A DNA stretch of 64,000 nt from Patulibacter brassicae (GTDB lineage: Bacteria > Actinomycetota > Thermoleophilia > Solirubrobacterales > Solirubrobacteraceae). The notes beneath the pieces are model-generated. The model was not told the origin of the DNA, did no database searches, and saw only the letters and a program-made list of their open reading frames with translations. The position numbers were made by a program, and so were the translations under genes. This document shows, one piece after another, positions 48,211 through 57,732 of the stretch (the stretch's first letter is position 1; each line of letters opens with the position of its first letter). The stretch lies in assembly GCF_033949425.1 (NCBI RefSeq), contig NZ_JAXAVX010000014.1:14485-78484 (forward strand). The letters run 5' to 3'.

Positions 48211-50103
48211 ATGGCCCGGTCGACCTCCGACGCCCGCCGCGAGCGGTTCGCCGAGCAGCGACGCGCGCTGCCCGACGGGCCGGGCGTCTACCTCTTCCGG
48301 GACCGGGAGGGCCGCGTGATCTACGTCGGCAAGGCGCGATCGATCAAGAAGCGCGTCGCGAGCCACTTCGTCAACCCGGTCACGCGCGGCGCGGTCGAGA
48401 TGGTCGACGTCGCCGACAGCATCGACTTCGTGCTCGTCTCGAGCGAGACGGAGGCGCTGCTCGTCGAGAACCGCTTCATCAAGCAGTACCAGCCGGAGTT
48501 CAACATCCGGCTGCGCGACGACAAGTCCTACCCCTACGTCTGCGTCACGCTCGACGAGGACTACCCGCGGGTCTACCTCACGCGCGAGAAGCACAAGGCC
48601 GGCCGGCGCTACTTCGGGCCGTACTCGAACGCCAAGCGCGTGCGCCACACCCTCGACCTGCTCGGGCGGCTGTTCCAGTTCCGCACCTGCGAGGGCCGCG
48701 AGCCCGGCCGGCGCTCCGGCTCGCCGTGCCTGGACTTCCACATCGACCGCTGCACCGCGCCCTGCGTCGGCTACGTGACGCGCGAGGAGTACCGCGACGC
48801 GATCGACGGCGTCATGTCGTTCCTCTCCGGCCGCTACCGCGAGATCGAGGAGGAGATCGAGGCGCGGATGCACGACGCCGCGGCGGCGCAGGAGTACGAG
48901 CGCGCGGCCCGCGAGCGCGACCGGCTGCAGGCGGTGCGGTCGCTCCTGGAGCGCCAGCGCGTCAGCGGCGAGAGCATCGGCACGCTCGACGCGATCGCCG
49001 TCACGGTCGAGGGCGACGACGCCAACGCGCAGGTCTTCCAGGTCCGCGACGGCTCGCTCACCGACCGCCACTCCTTCTACCTCTCCGGCGTCTCGGGGGA
49101 GGTCCCCGAGGTCGTCGAGCAGTTCCTGCTGCGCTACTACGGCGCCACGACGATCCCGCCGACCGTGCTCGTGCCCGACGAGCTCGACGAGGCGGACGTC
49201 GCCGGGCTCGCCGGCGCGCTGCGCGAGCTGCGCGGCGCCCGCGTCGAGGTCCTCAAGCCGCAGCGCGGCGGGCGTCGCCGGCTGCTCGACATGGCGCGGC
49301 GCAACGCGGAGCTCGCGCTCGGCCAGGAGCGCCTGAAGGCCGAGCGCCAGCGCGAGCAGCGGGTCGAGGCGCTCGGCGACCTGCAGCGGATCCTCGGCCT
49401 CGAGCGGATGCCGATGCGGGTCGAGTGCTACGACATCTCGCACCTCATGGGCACGGAGACCGTCGCGTCGATGGTGGTGCTCGAGGGCGGCGCCCCGGCG
49501 AACGACCACTACCGCCGGTTCGTCATCCGGGACCTCGAGGACGACCAGCCCGACGACTTCCGCTCGATGAACGAGGTCCTGCGCCGGCGGCTCTCGCAGT
49601 GGACCCGTCAGCAGGAGAAGCCCGTCCACGAGCCCGGTCGCGACGCGTCGTTCGCGAGCCTGCCGGACCTCATCGTGATCGACGGCGGCAAGGGCCAGCT
49701 CTCCGCCGGCCTCGCCGCGCTCGAGCCGTTCCTCGAGCGCGGGGTGGCGGTCGTCTCGCTCGCCAAGCGGATCGAGGAGGTCTTCCTGCCCGGGCGGCCG
49801 GACCCGATCGTCCTCGGCCACGACACCCCGGCGCTCCAGCTCCTGCAGCGCGTCCGCGACGAGGCCCACCGGTTCGCGATCACCCACCACCGCGGCCGCC
49901 GCGACCGTCGGATGACCGGGTCGGTGCTCGACGACCTGACCGGCGTCGGACCGGCGCGCAAGAAGGCGCTGCTGGCCCACTTCGGCTCGCCGGACCGGAT
50001 CGTCGGCGCCAGTCGCGAGGAGCTCGAGGCGACGCCGGGGCTGCCGGGGAAGATCGCGCGCGAGATCTACGCCCAGCTGCACCGCACGCGCACCGGCGAG
50101 TGA
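48211..50103 (+). CDS. uvrC: Excinuclease ABC subunit C
   Basis: UvrC makes the two cuts around DNA lesions in nucleotide excision repair. The 630 residues show the GIY-YIG nuclease start (GPGVYLFRDREGRVIYVGKA), TEALLVENRFIKQYQPEFNI, the UvrB-binding UVR segment (YREIEEEIEARMHDAAAAQE), the RNase-H-like C-terminal nuclease (RVECYDISHLMGTETVAS, DLIVIDGGKGQLSAG) and tandem helix-hairpin-helix motifs at the end (DDLTGVGPARKKALLAHFG, TPGLPGKIA). All catalytic regions are present and length is standard. Confidence 0.97.
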   Translation: MARSTSDARRERFAEQRRALPDGPGVYLFRDREGRVIYVGKARSIKKRVASHFVNPVTRGAVEMVDVADSIDFVLVSSETEALLVENRFIKQYQPEFNIRLRDDKSYPYVCVTLDEDYPRVYLTREKHKAGRRYFGPYSNAKRVRHTLDLLGRLFQFRTCEGREPGRRSGSPCLDFHIDRCTAPCVGYVTREEYRDAIDGVMSFLSGRYREIEEEIEARMHDAAAAQEYERAARERDRLQAVRSLLERQRVSGESIGTLDAIAVTVEGDDANAQVFQVRDGSLTDRHSFYLSGVSGEVPEVVEQFLLRYYGATTIPPTVLVPDELDEADVAGLAGALRELRGARVEVLKPQRGGRRRLLDMARRNAELALGQERLKAERQREQRVEALGDLQRILGLERMPMRVECYDISHLMGTETVASMVVLEGGAPANDHYRRFVIRDLEDDQPDDFRSMNEVLRRRLSQWTRQQEKPVHEPGRDASFASLPDLIVIDGGKGQLSAGLAALEPFLERGVAVVSLAKRIEEVFLPGRPDPIVLGHDTPALQLLQRVRDEAHRFAITHHRGRRDRRMTGSVLDDLTGVGPARKKALLAHFGSPDRIVGASREELEATPGLPGKIAREIYAQLHRTRTGE

Positions 50104-50163
50104 CGAGCGGCCACGCGCCACGCGCCGGAGGCCCGGCGCACGGCGTGGGGGAGGCCCGCTCCT

Positions 50164-50249
50164 ATAGCCTCCGCCTGGTCGCCCGCGTCGGCCGTCAGGT
50201 CCGGTCGGAGTGGGCCCGGACGCCCTCGACCTGACTCGGATCCCAAGGA
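50164..50249 (+). promoter_or_regulatory. gap promoter with an 80-nt leader
   Basis: TATAGC at 50164-50169 (or TAGCCT at 50166) is the best -10. The mRNA would have a leader of about 80 nt and an AAGGA site at 50245-50249, 7 nt before ATG 50257. This contrasts with the leaderless pattern of most genes here. Confidence 0.5.
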
Positions 50250-50256
50250 CGGTTCC

Positions 50257-51255
<999 letters not shown>

Positions 51256-51271
51256 GACCCACGCACGCGAC

Positions 51272-51296
51272 GACGGCGGCCTCCGCGGCCGCCGTC
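51272..51296 (+). terminator. Hairpin after gap
   Basis: GACGGCGGCC (51272-51281) pairs with GGCCGCCGTC (51287-51296) around a 5-nt loop, 16 nt after the gap stop codon. It may attenuate read-through into pgk. Confidence 0.6.
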
Positions 51297-51329
51297 GCCC
51301 ACGCGGCCGCCCGGCGGCGGCCGCACGCC

Positions 51330-51353
51330 GGGACCGCGCAGCTGCGCGGTCCC
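51330..51353. repeat. 24-bp perfect palindrome before pgk
   Basis: GGGACCGCGCAG is followed directly by its reverse complement. It lies 50 nt before the pgk ATG and could be a second hairpin or an operator. Confidence 0.5.
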
Positions 51354-51403
51354 GTCCCGTTCCGCCGGACACCGACGCCCCACTCCGCACGACAGGACCG
51401 CCC

Positions 51404-52654
51404 ATGAGCTCCGACGCCTCGACCACGCCGGCCGCGATCCGCACGCTCGACGACCTGCAGGTCGGCGGGAAGCGCGTCTTCGTCCGGGTCGACTTCAACG
51501 TCCCGCTCGCCGGACCGGCCCCGGCCGACTCGCCGGCGCCGGACGAGATCATCACCGACGACACGCGGATCCGGGCGGCCGTCCCGACGATCCAGCGGCT
51601 GCTCGCCGACGGCGCGGCGCTCGTGCTCGCCGCCCACCTCGGCCGGCCGAAGGGCGTCGATCCGGCCCTCTCGCTCGCCCCGGTCGCCGCGCGCCTGCAG
51701 CAGCTGCTCGGCGAGACCGTGACGCTCGCTCCGGCGGTCGTGGGCGACGCCGTGACGGCCGCCGCCGCGGCGCTCGAGCCGGGGGTCGAGGGCAAGCGGA
51801 TCCTCATGCTCGAGAACGTGCGCTACGAGGCGGGCGAGACGAAGAACGACCCCGAGCTCGCCCGGGGGTACGCCGCGCTCGCCGACGGGGTCTTCGTGAA
51901 CGACGCCTTCGGCGCCGCGCACCGCGCGCACGCCTCGACCGAGGGCGTCGCCCACGAGGTCGAGCAGGCCGCCGCCGGCCTGCTCCTCCAGGGCGAGGTC
52001 GAGACGCTCGAGGGGATCCTGGCCAATCCGGGTCGTCCCCTGGTGGCGATCGTCGGCGGCGCGAAGGTCACCGACAAGATCGGGGTCATCGACGCGTTCC
52101 TCGAGCGCGCCGACACGATCCTCATCGGCGGCGCGATGGCGTTCCCGTTCTTCAAGGCGCAGGGCCACGAGGTCGGCAGCTCGCTCTGCGAGGAGGCGGG
52201 CGTCGAGCCCGCGTCCCGCGCGCTGCGCGACGCCGAGCTCAAGGGCTGCCGCCTGCTGCTGCCGGTCGACCTCTCCGTCGGTCGCGAGTTCTCCGCCGAC
52301 ACCGAGCAGCGGGACGTCGACGGCGTGGACACGCCCGAGGGCTGGATGGGCCTCGACGTCGGCCCGAAGACCGCCGAGGCCTACCGCCAGGAGATCCTCG
52401 GCGCCGGCTCCGTCTTCTGGAACGGCCCGATGGGCGCCTTCGAGCTGGCGACGTTCGCGCCGGGCACGAAGGCCGTCGCCCAGGCCGTCGCCGACACCGA
52501 GGCGACGACCGTCGTCGGCGGCGGCGACAGCGCCGCCGCGCTGCAGCAGTTCGGCCTCGGCGACCAGGTCACCCACCTCTCGACCGGCGGCGGCGCGTCG
52601 CTGGAGCTCATCGAGGGCAAGGCGCTGCCGGGCGTCGAGGTCCTGCGCGCTTGA
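51404..52654 (+). CDS. pgk: Phosphoglycerate kinase
   Basis: PGK makes ATP from 1,3-bisphosphoglycerate. The 416 residues show KRVFVRVDFNVPLAG at the start, LVLAAHLGRPKGVDP, VFVNDAFGAAHRAHAS, VAIVGGAKVTDKIGVID, FWNGPMGAFELATFA, and VVGGGDSAAALQQFG with LSTGGGASLELIEGK, all diagnostic. A short acidic-Pro insertion (GPAPADSPAPDEI) follows the first motif. The gene begins 148 nt after gap and is probably read from the same promoter. Confidence 0.97.
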   Translation: MSSDASTTPAAIRTLDDLQVGGKRVFVRVDFNVPLAGPAPADSPAPDEIITDDTRIRAAVPTIQRLLADGAALVLAAHLGRPKGVDPALSLAPVAARLQQLLGETVTLAPAVVGDAVTAAAAALEPGVEGKRILMLENVRYEAGETKNDPELARGYAALADGVFVNDAFGAAHRAHASTEGVAHEVEQAAAGLLLQGEVETLEGILANPGRPLVAIVGGAKVTDKIGVIDAFLERADTILIGGAMAFPFFKAQGHEVGSSLCEEAGVEPASRALRDAELKGCRLLLPVDLSVGREFSADTEQRDVDGVDTPEGWMGLDVGPKTAEAYRQEILGAGSVFWNGPMGAFELATFAPGTKAVAQAVADTEATTVVGGGDSAAALQQFGLGDQVTHLSTGGGASLELIEGKALPGVEVLRA

Positions 52655-52704
52655 TCCCGAGCGCCGCGATCGGGCGGTCGTCCCGCCCGACCGCGGCGCG
52701 TCCC

Positions 52705-52729
52705 TCCCGCTCGCGCGCCGCGAGCGGGA
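52705..52729 (+). terminator. Hairpin between pgk and tpiA
   Basis: TCCCGCTCGC (52705-52714) pairs with GCGAGCGGGA (52720-52729) around a 5-nt loop. It may be an attenuator or mRNA processing point in the glycolytic operon. Confidence 0.5.
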
Positions 52730-52812
52730 TGATCCGGGTGGCGACATCCGGATCGCGGCCGCCCGCCGCTCCCGAAACGTCACCTGAACCTCCCCGAAGC
52801 CCCGGAGCCCTG

Positions 52813-53571
52813 ATGTCCCGCACGCCCTTCGTCGCCGGCAACTGGAAGATGCACAAGACGATCGCCGAGGCGGAGGCCTTCGTCAGCGGCCTGCTGCCGC
52901 TCGTCGGCGCCGTCGACGACGTCCAGGTCGGCGTCTGCGTGCCGTTCCCGGCGATCCAGGCGGTCGTCGAGTCCACGCGCGGCTCCGCGGTCCAGGTCTA
53001 CGCCCAGAACGTCCACTGGGCCGAGCAGGGCGCCTACACCGGCGAGGTCTCGATCCCGATGCTCGACGAGCTCGAGGTCGCCGGCGTCGTCATCGGGCAC
53101 TCCGAGCGCCGCCAGTACTTCGGCGAGACCGACGCGGACCTGAGCAAGAAGCTGCCGGCGATCCTCGCTGCCGGCCTCGAGCCGATCCTCTGCGTCGGGG
53201 AGACCGAGGCGCAGCGCGACGGCGGCGAGATGGAGCAGGTCCTCCGCGGCCAGGTCGAGGAGGCGATCGCCGACGTCGACGCCGCGGACCTCGCGAGGAT
53301 CACCATCGCGTACGAGCCGATCTGGGCGATCGGGACCGGCAAGGTCGCCACGCCGGACCAGGCGCAGGAGGCGTGCGCGTTCGTCCGCTCGCTCGTGGCG
53401 GGCCGCGACGCCGGCGCCGCCGAGCAGGTCCGGATCCAGTACGGCGGCTCGGTGAAGCCGGACAACGCCGCCGAGCTGCTCGCGCTCCCCGACGTCGACG
53501 GCGCGCTCGTCGGCGGCGCCGCGCTCGAGCCGCAGTCCTTCGCCGGGATCGTCGAGGGCGCCCGCGCATGA
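52813..53571 (+). CDS. tpiA: Triosephosphate isomerase
   Basis: TPI interconverts dihydroxyacetone phosphate and glyceraldehyde-3-phosphate. The 252 residues begin FVAGNWKMHKTIAEAEAF with the catalytic Lys. They contain VIGHSERRQYFGETDADL with the catalytic His, ITIAYEPIWAIGTGKVAT with the catalytic Glu and flexible loop, and QYGGSVKPDNAAELL with GALVGGAAL near the end. The ATG at 52813 directly precedes the conserved start. The stop overlaps the gpmI ATG (ATGA), so these two are translationally coupled. Confidence 0.97.
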   Translation: MSRTPFVAGNWKMHKTIAEAEAFVSGLLPLVGAVDDVQVGVCVPFPAIQAVVESTRGSAVQVYAQNVHWAEQGAYTGEVSIPMLDELEVAGVVIGHSERRQYFGETDADLSKKLPAILAAGLEPILCVGETEAQRDGGEMEQVLRGQVEEAIADVDAADLARITIAYEPIWAIGTGKVATPDQAQEACAFVRSLVAGRDAGAAEQVRIQYGGSVKPDNAAELLALPDVDGALVGGAALEPQSFAGIVEGARA

Positions 53572-55367
53572 GCCCGCGGGGCGACGACGAGCGGTCCGAG
53601 GGCATCCCCGTCGAGGTCGTGCCGGAGGGCACGTCCCCCGACGCGGTCGCGCTCCCCGACGACGGGGTCGTCCCGCCGGAGCCCGGATCGCTGGGCCAGG
53701 GCCTGACCGCCGCGATCGGCATCACCCGCGAGGACTGGGCACCCGGCGTCTGCCTCGTCATCCTCGACGGCTTCGGGCTCGCGCCGGCCGGCCCCGGCAA
53801 CGCGGTGAGCCTCGCGCGCACGCCGACGTTCGACCGGATCTGGGACCGCTACCCGCACGCCCAGCTCATCGCCTGCGGTCCGGCCGTCGGGCTGCCGGAG
53901 GGGCAGATGGGCAACAGCGAGGTCGGGCACCTGAACCTCGGCGCCGGCACGGTCGTCAAGCAGGACCTCGCGCGGATCGACGACGCCGTCGCCGACGGCT
54001 CGATCCGCGACGTCGACGCGATCCGCGACGCGTTCCTCGTCGCTGCCGGGCAGCGCGCGACGGTCGCCGGCGACCTCGATGCGGAGGACGCGGGCGTCGA
54101 GCTGCGGCCGCGGCGCCTGCACCTCGTCGGGCTCGTGTCCGACGGCGGCGTGCACTCGTCGATGGAGCACCTGAAGGCGCTCGTCGACGCGGCCGCCGCC
54201 GCGGGGGTGCCGGACGTCGTCGTCCACGCGTTCACCGACGGGCGCGACACGCTGCCGACCTCCGGCGCCGGCTACCTCGAGACGGTCGAGGGCTGGTGCG
54301 CGGCCGCGTCGACGGCCACCACGTCGGTCCGGATCGGCTCGGTCGTCGGGCGCTACTTCGCGATGGATCGCGACCAGCGCTGGGAGCGCGTGCAGCAGGC
54401 CTACGACCTGCTCGTCCACGGCGAGGCCCCGCACCACGCCGAGACCGCCGCCGAGGCGGCCCGCGCGGCGTACGCGCGCGACGAGACGGACGAGTTCATC
54501 GCGGCCACGACGGTCGGAGCCCCCGCGACGATCGGGCCCGAGGACGTCGTGCTCGTCTTCAACTTCCGTCCGGACCGCGTGCGCGAGATCACGCGCGCGC
54601 TCGCCGAGCCCGGCTTCGTCGAGGTGGACCGCCAGGCCGCGGCGCCCGCGGGTCGCCCGCCCGTCGACCCGGCGCTGCCGGCCGTCCAGCCGGCGAACTA
54701 CGTCTGCATGACGCAGTACAAGGCCGAGTGGCCGTACCCGATCGCCTTCCCGCCGCGGAACCCGGACGTGACGCTCGCCGACGTCGTCGAGGCCACCGGC
54801 GGGGCGCAGATCCACGTCGCGGAGACCGAGAAGTACCCGCACGTGACGTACTTCTTCAACGGCGGGATCGAGGAGGAGCACCGCGACGAGTTCCGGGACG
54901 TCGTCCCGAGCCCGCGCGACGTGCCGACCTACGACCTGAAGCCGGAGATGTCGGCGCGGGACGCCGCCGACGCGTTCGTGCGGCTCTGGCGGGAGCACGG
55001 CCCGACCTTCGGGATCATCAACTTCGCGAACCCGGACATGGTCGGCCACACCGGCTCGATCCCGGCCGCGGTCGCCGCCATCGAGCACGTCGACGGGTGC
55101 CTCGCCGACGTCCTGGCGGTCGTGGAGGAGAGCGGCGGCGTGGCGATCGTCACCGCCGACCACGGCAACGCGGACCACATGCTCGAGCCGGACGGCTCCC
55201 CGAACACCGCGCACTCGCTGAACCCGGTGCCGTTCGTCGTGACGCGCGAGGGCCTGGCCCTGCGCGAGGAGGGGATCCTGGCCGACGTCGCGCCGACGGT
55301 GCTCGACCTCCTCGGGATCGTGCAGCCCGCCGCGATGGGCGGGCAGAGCATGATCGCCGAGGGCTGA
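53568..55367 (+). CDS. gpmI: Cofactor-independent phosphoglycerate mutase
   Basis: This enzyme interconverts 3- and 2-phosphoglycerate using manganese. The 599 residues are longer than the usual 510 or so, because of a 60-residue acidic N-terminal extension (start MSPRGDDERSEG). Core motifs are VCLVILDGFGLAPAGPGNAV, GLPEGQMGNSEVGHLNLGAG with the catalytic Ser, VHAFTDGRDT, VFNFRPDRVREI, YFFNGGIEEEH, NFANPDMVGHTGS, and TADHGNADHMLEPDG with metal ligands. It closes the glycolytic block. The N-terminal extension has no known role. Confidence 0.95.
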   Translation: MSPRGDDERSEGIPVEVVPEGTSPDAVALPDDGVVPPEPGSLGQGLTAAIGITREDWAPGVCLVILDGFGLAPAGPGNAVSLARTPTFDRIWDRYPHAQLIACGPAVGLPEGQMGNSEVGHLNLGAGTVVKQDLARIDDAVADGSIRDVDAIRDAFLVAAGQRATVAGDLDAEDAGVELRPRRLHLVGLVSDGGVHSSMEHLKALVDAAAAAGVPDVVVHAFTDGRDTLPTSGAGYLETVEGWCAAASTATTSVRIGSVVGRYFAMDRDQRWERVQQAYDLLVHGEAPHHAETAAEAARAAYARDETDEFIAATTVGAPATIGPEDVVLVFNFRPDRVREITRALAEPGFVEVDRQAAAPAGRPPVDPALPAVQPANYVCMTQYKAEWPYPIAFPPRNPDVTLADVVEATGGAQIHVAETEKYPHVTYFFNGGIEEEHRDEFRDVVPSPRDVPTYDLKPEMSARDAADAFVRLWREHGPTFGIINFANPDMVGHTGSIPAAVAAIEHVDGCLADVLAVVEESGGVAIVTADHGNADHMLEPDGSPNTAHSLNPVPFVVTREGLALREEGILADVAPTVLDLLGIVQPAAMGGQSMIAEG

Positions 55368-55562
55368 GCCCGACTCGTGAGCCGGACCTTCGACGGCCAA
55401 GTGCAGGACCGTGTGTTCCGGCCGACGCTGCATCGCTGAGCGATCGGCCGGGCGCGAGCCACCCGGCGGCGTTCCCGTCCCAGAGGCGCCGCCGGGGGCG
55501 TCGCCACGGTCCCGGCGCTGTCCCGGCGCCCTGGGCCGTGCCGCGCGGAGGAGGAGGATGCA

Positions 55563-55594
55563 CGGGCGGCCGCCCGGTGGGGTGCGGCCGCCCG
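55563..55594 (-). terminator. Hairpin after wrbA
   Basis: CGGGCGGCCGC (55563-55573) pairs with GCGGCCGCCCG (55584-55594). On the minus strand it starts 9 nt after the wrbA stop. It could also end the gpmI transcript; the other 200 bases between gpmI and wrbA show nothing recognisable. Confidence 0.6.
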
Positions 55595-55602
55595 GCGCGA
55601 CC

Positions 55603-56217
55603 TCAGCCGCGCAAGGGGGTGAGGAGCCCGGCGACCTTCGCCAGGCGGGCGCCCTGATAGCGCGCCACGTCGAGGGCGCCGCCCGGGATGCCGTCCTCGC
55701 CGAGGCCGCCCGTCGGCAGCGAGGCGCCGTACGGGTTGCCTCCGAAGGCGAAGATCGACGGGTCGGTGTAGCCCGGCGGCACGATCACGGCGCCGAAGTG
55801 GTGGAAGACGTTCTCGACGGCGAGGATCGTCGACTCGTTGCCGCCGTGGACGTTCATCGCGGAGGTGAACGCGGTGGCGGCCTTGTTCGCCAGCTCGCCG
55901 GCCTGCCACTGCGGACCGAGCGTGTCGATGAACTGCTTGAGCTGCGCGGCGGGGGTGCCGTAGCGCGTCGGCGTGCCGAAGGCGTACCCGTCGGCCCACA
56001 CGAGGTCCTCCGGCGTGGCGACCGGCGCGTCCTTCGTCGCGTCGTGGTGCGCCTGCCACGCCGGGTTGCCGGCGATGGCGGCGTCGGGCGCGAGCTCGGC
56101 GACCTTGCGCAGGCGCACCTCGGCGCCCTCGGACTCGGCACCGGCCGCGACGGCCTTCGCGAGCTCGTGGACGTTGCCGGTGGAGGAGTAGTAGACGACG
56201 GCGATCTTCGTGGGCAT
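55603..56217 (-). CDS. wrbA: NAD(P)H:quinone oxidoreductase, WrbA type
   Basis: WrbA-type flavoproteins reduce quinones by two electrons with NAD(P)H, protecting against redox cycling. The 204 residues show the flavodoxin phosphate loop VVYYSSTGNVHELA, DGYAFGTPTRYGTPAAQLK, TAFTSAMNVHGGNESTI, and VPPGYTDPSIFAFGGNPYGA, which are WrbA signatures. An AGAGGT ribosome site lies 6 nt before ATG 56217. The gene is divergent from a MarR regulator, a pairing typical of redox-responsive quinone reductases. Confidence 0.93.
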   Translation of the reverse strand: MPTKIAVVYYSSTGNVHELAKAVAAGAESEGAEVRLRKVAELAPDAAIAGNPAWQAHHDATKDAPVATPEDLVWADGYAFGTPTRYGTPAAQLKQFIDTLGPQWQAGELANKAATAFTSAMNVHGGNESTILAVENVFHHFGAVIVPPGYTDPSIFAFGGNPYGASLPTGGLGEDGIPGGALDVARYQGARLAKVAGLLTPLRG

Positions 56218-56351
56218 CGGAACCTCTCGGGACGGTCGGGGGCGGCGAGATGTTGCTGGATCAACCTTCTCGCCTCTCCACCGTAGCGCACGTCGATCAG
56301 ATTGCAACCGCAACTACCGCTACGCTGGTGAGACCGACGACGAGGACCGAC
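56218..56351. promoter_or_regulatory. Divergent wrbA/MarR regulatory region
   Basis: On the plus strand TACGCT (56321-56326) gives a transcript with a short leader and GAGGA before GTG 56352. On the minus strand TTGCAA and TACGGT with a 16-bp spacer could drive wrbA. GATCAGATTGCAACCGCAAC around 56295-56314 contains two TTGC/GCAA half sites and is a candidate MarR operator. Confidence 0.4.
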
Positions 56352-56858
56352 GTGACCGCGACGACCGACGACCAGACCCCTTCCGCCACGCCCCGGGCCC
56401 CGCGCCTGCTCGATGCGCGCGAGCTCGCCGCGTGGCGCGGGATGCTGCGGACGCACGTCCTGCTGTCGCGCGAGCTCGAGGCCGAGCTCCTGCGCGACCA
56501 CGGCCTGCAGCTCAGCGCCTACGAGGTCCTGATGCACCTCTCCGACGCGCCCGGGGGCCGCTTGCGCCTGGCCGAGCTCGCCGAGCTCGCGATCCTCAGT
56601 CGCAGCGGGCTCACGCGCCTCATCGACCGGCTCGAACGGGAGGGGCACGTGATCCGGGAGCGCTGCGAGAGCGACGCGCGCGGCTTCTTCGCCGTGCTGA
56701 CCGCGGCGGGGCGCTCGCGCGTCACCGCGGCCCGCGCCGACTACCTCGAGGCCGTTCGCGACCGGTTCCTCTCGCTCCTCTCCGCCGAGGAGCAGGAGCA
56801 GCTCGGGGCGATCTGGACGCGGGTGCTCGCGGAGCTCGGGCCCGGTCTCGTGCCCTGA
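56352..56858 (+). CDS. MarR-family transcriptional regulator
   Basis: This 168-residue regulator has the MarR winged helix: LQLSAYEVLMHLSDAPGGRL, RLAELAELAILSRSGLTRLI for the recognition helix, DRLEREGHVIRERCESDARG for the wing, and FFAVLTAAGRSRVTAA. The flanking helices would form the dimer. There is one Cys in the wing (RERCESD), which might sense oxidants, but this is speculative. GTG 56352 is chosen because TACGCT overlaps or abuts earlier in-frame GTG codons. It probably represses the divergent wrbA gene. Confidence 0.88.
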   Translation: MTATTDDQTPSATPRAPRLLDARELAAWRGMLRTHVLLSRELEAELLRDHGLQLSAYEVLMHLSDAPGGRLRLAELAELAILSRSGLTRLIDRLEREGHVIRERCESDARGFFAVLTAAGRSRVTAARADYLEAVRDRFLSLLSAEEQEQLGAIWTRVLAELGPGLVP

Positions 56859-56885
56859 CAGATCTCAGTGCATCGGACATAGATC

Positions 56886-56915
56886 CTTGACATCCAGGGA
56901 CTGAGGTTTCATACT
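56886..56915 (+). promoter_or_regulatory. hsp20 promoter with a degenerate HspR (HAIR) box
   Basis: TTGACA (56887-56892) and CATACT (56910-56915) are separated by 17 bp, a near-consensus promoter. CTTGACA-N7-ACTGAGG (56886-56906) overlaps the -35 and resembles the HspR site CTTGAGT-N7-ACTCAAG with the correct spacing but only 10 of 14 matches. Confidence 0.55.
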
Positions 56916-56954
56916 GACCTCATCGACCAGATCAGTCCGACCCGGAGGTACGAC

Positions 56955-57461
56955 ATGACGATCGTTCGTTGGGACCCGAGCCGCGAGCTCAGCGCGCTCC
57001 AGCAGCAGGTCAACCAGGCGTTCTCGTCCTTCTTCGAGCCGGGCGCCGCTCCGACGGCCACGACCGCGCGGTGGATCCCGCCCATCGATCTCGTCGAGCG
57101 CGAGGGCGAGTACGTGCTGGTGGCCGACCTCCCCGGCGTCGCCCAGGACGCCGTGACGATCGAGGTCGAGCGCGACGTGCTGACGCTCGCCGGTCGCCGC
57201 GAGATCCATCACGACGCGCCGCGTGGGGGCGTCGTGCGATCGGAGCGGGTCGCCGGGAGCTTCCGACGGCAGCTCACCCTGCCCGAGGGCGTCGACGCGG
57301 ATGCGATCGAGGCGCGCTTCGCCGACGGCGTGCTCGAGGTCCGGATCCCGAAGCCGGAGGCGGCGAAGCCCCGCCGGGTCGAGATCCGCATCGGCCGCGA
57401 CGAGACCCCGGCCATCGACGCGCCCGTCGACGAGCGCGAGCCCGCGCTGGCCGGCGGCTGA
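56955..57461 (+). CDS. Hsp20 small heat-shock protein
   Basis: This 168-residue chaperone binds unfolding proteins without ATP. It opens with WDPSRELSALQQQVNQAFSS and has an alpha-crystallin domain from about residue 38 to 135: IPPIDLVEREGEYVLVADLP, VEVERDVLTLAGRRE at TIEVERDVLTLAGRRE, FRRQLTLPEGVDADAIEARF, and ADGVLEVRIPKPEAA with the conserved G-V-L-x-V-x-x-P-K. The C-terminal I-x-I-type anchor is visible as VEIRIGRDE. GGAGGT lies 6 nt before the ATG. The promoter resembles HspR-controlled heat-shock genes. Confidence 0.93.
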   Translation: MTIVRWDPSRELSALQQQVNQAFSSFFEPGAAPTATTARWIPPIDLVEREGEYVLVADLPGVAQDAVTIEVERDVLTLAGRREIHHDAPRGGVVRSERVAGSFRRQLTLPEGVDADAIEARFADGVLEVRIPKPEAAKPRRVEIRIGRDETPAIDAPVDEREPALAGG

Positions 57462-57649
57462 GCACCCGCGGGGAGCCGGCGGCCCGCTCGCGGGCCGTCC
57501 GGGCCTCCGGGAGCCGTCGTCCGCGACGGCGCCCGGGCGCCCGCTCCGGCGCCCTCCCGTGGGACGGGACATCGACGGGTGCGTGCCCCGGCGGGCGGGG
57601 GGCCCACCGGGACGGGCGGTCCTCCGCCTGCGCGCACCCGAACGGACGC

Positions 57650-57681
57650 GGCGCCCCGCCGGACCCTTCCGGCGGGGCGCC
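57650..57681 (+). terminator. Strong hairpin between hsp20 and tgt
   Basis: GGCGCCCCGCCGGA (57650-57663) is fully complementary to the arm at 57668-57681 around a 4-nt loop. A smaller hairpin GGCCCGC-TC-GCGGGCC lies just after the hsp20 stop at 57481-57496. No gene is supported in 57462-57732. Confidence 0.6.
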
Positions 57682-57720
57682 GTCGCGTCGTCGAGGCCGC
57701 GGCGGCGCGGAGCACCCGCC

Positions 57721-57726
57721 TACGAT
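57721..57726 (+). promoter_or_regulatory. -10 hexamer TACGAT before tgt
   Basis: TACGAT ends 6 nt before GTG 57733. Confidence 0.5.
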
Positions 57727-57732
57727 GGGTCG

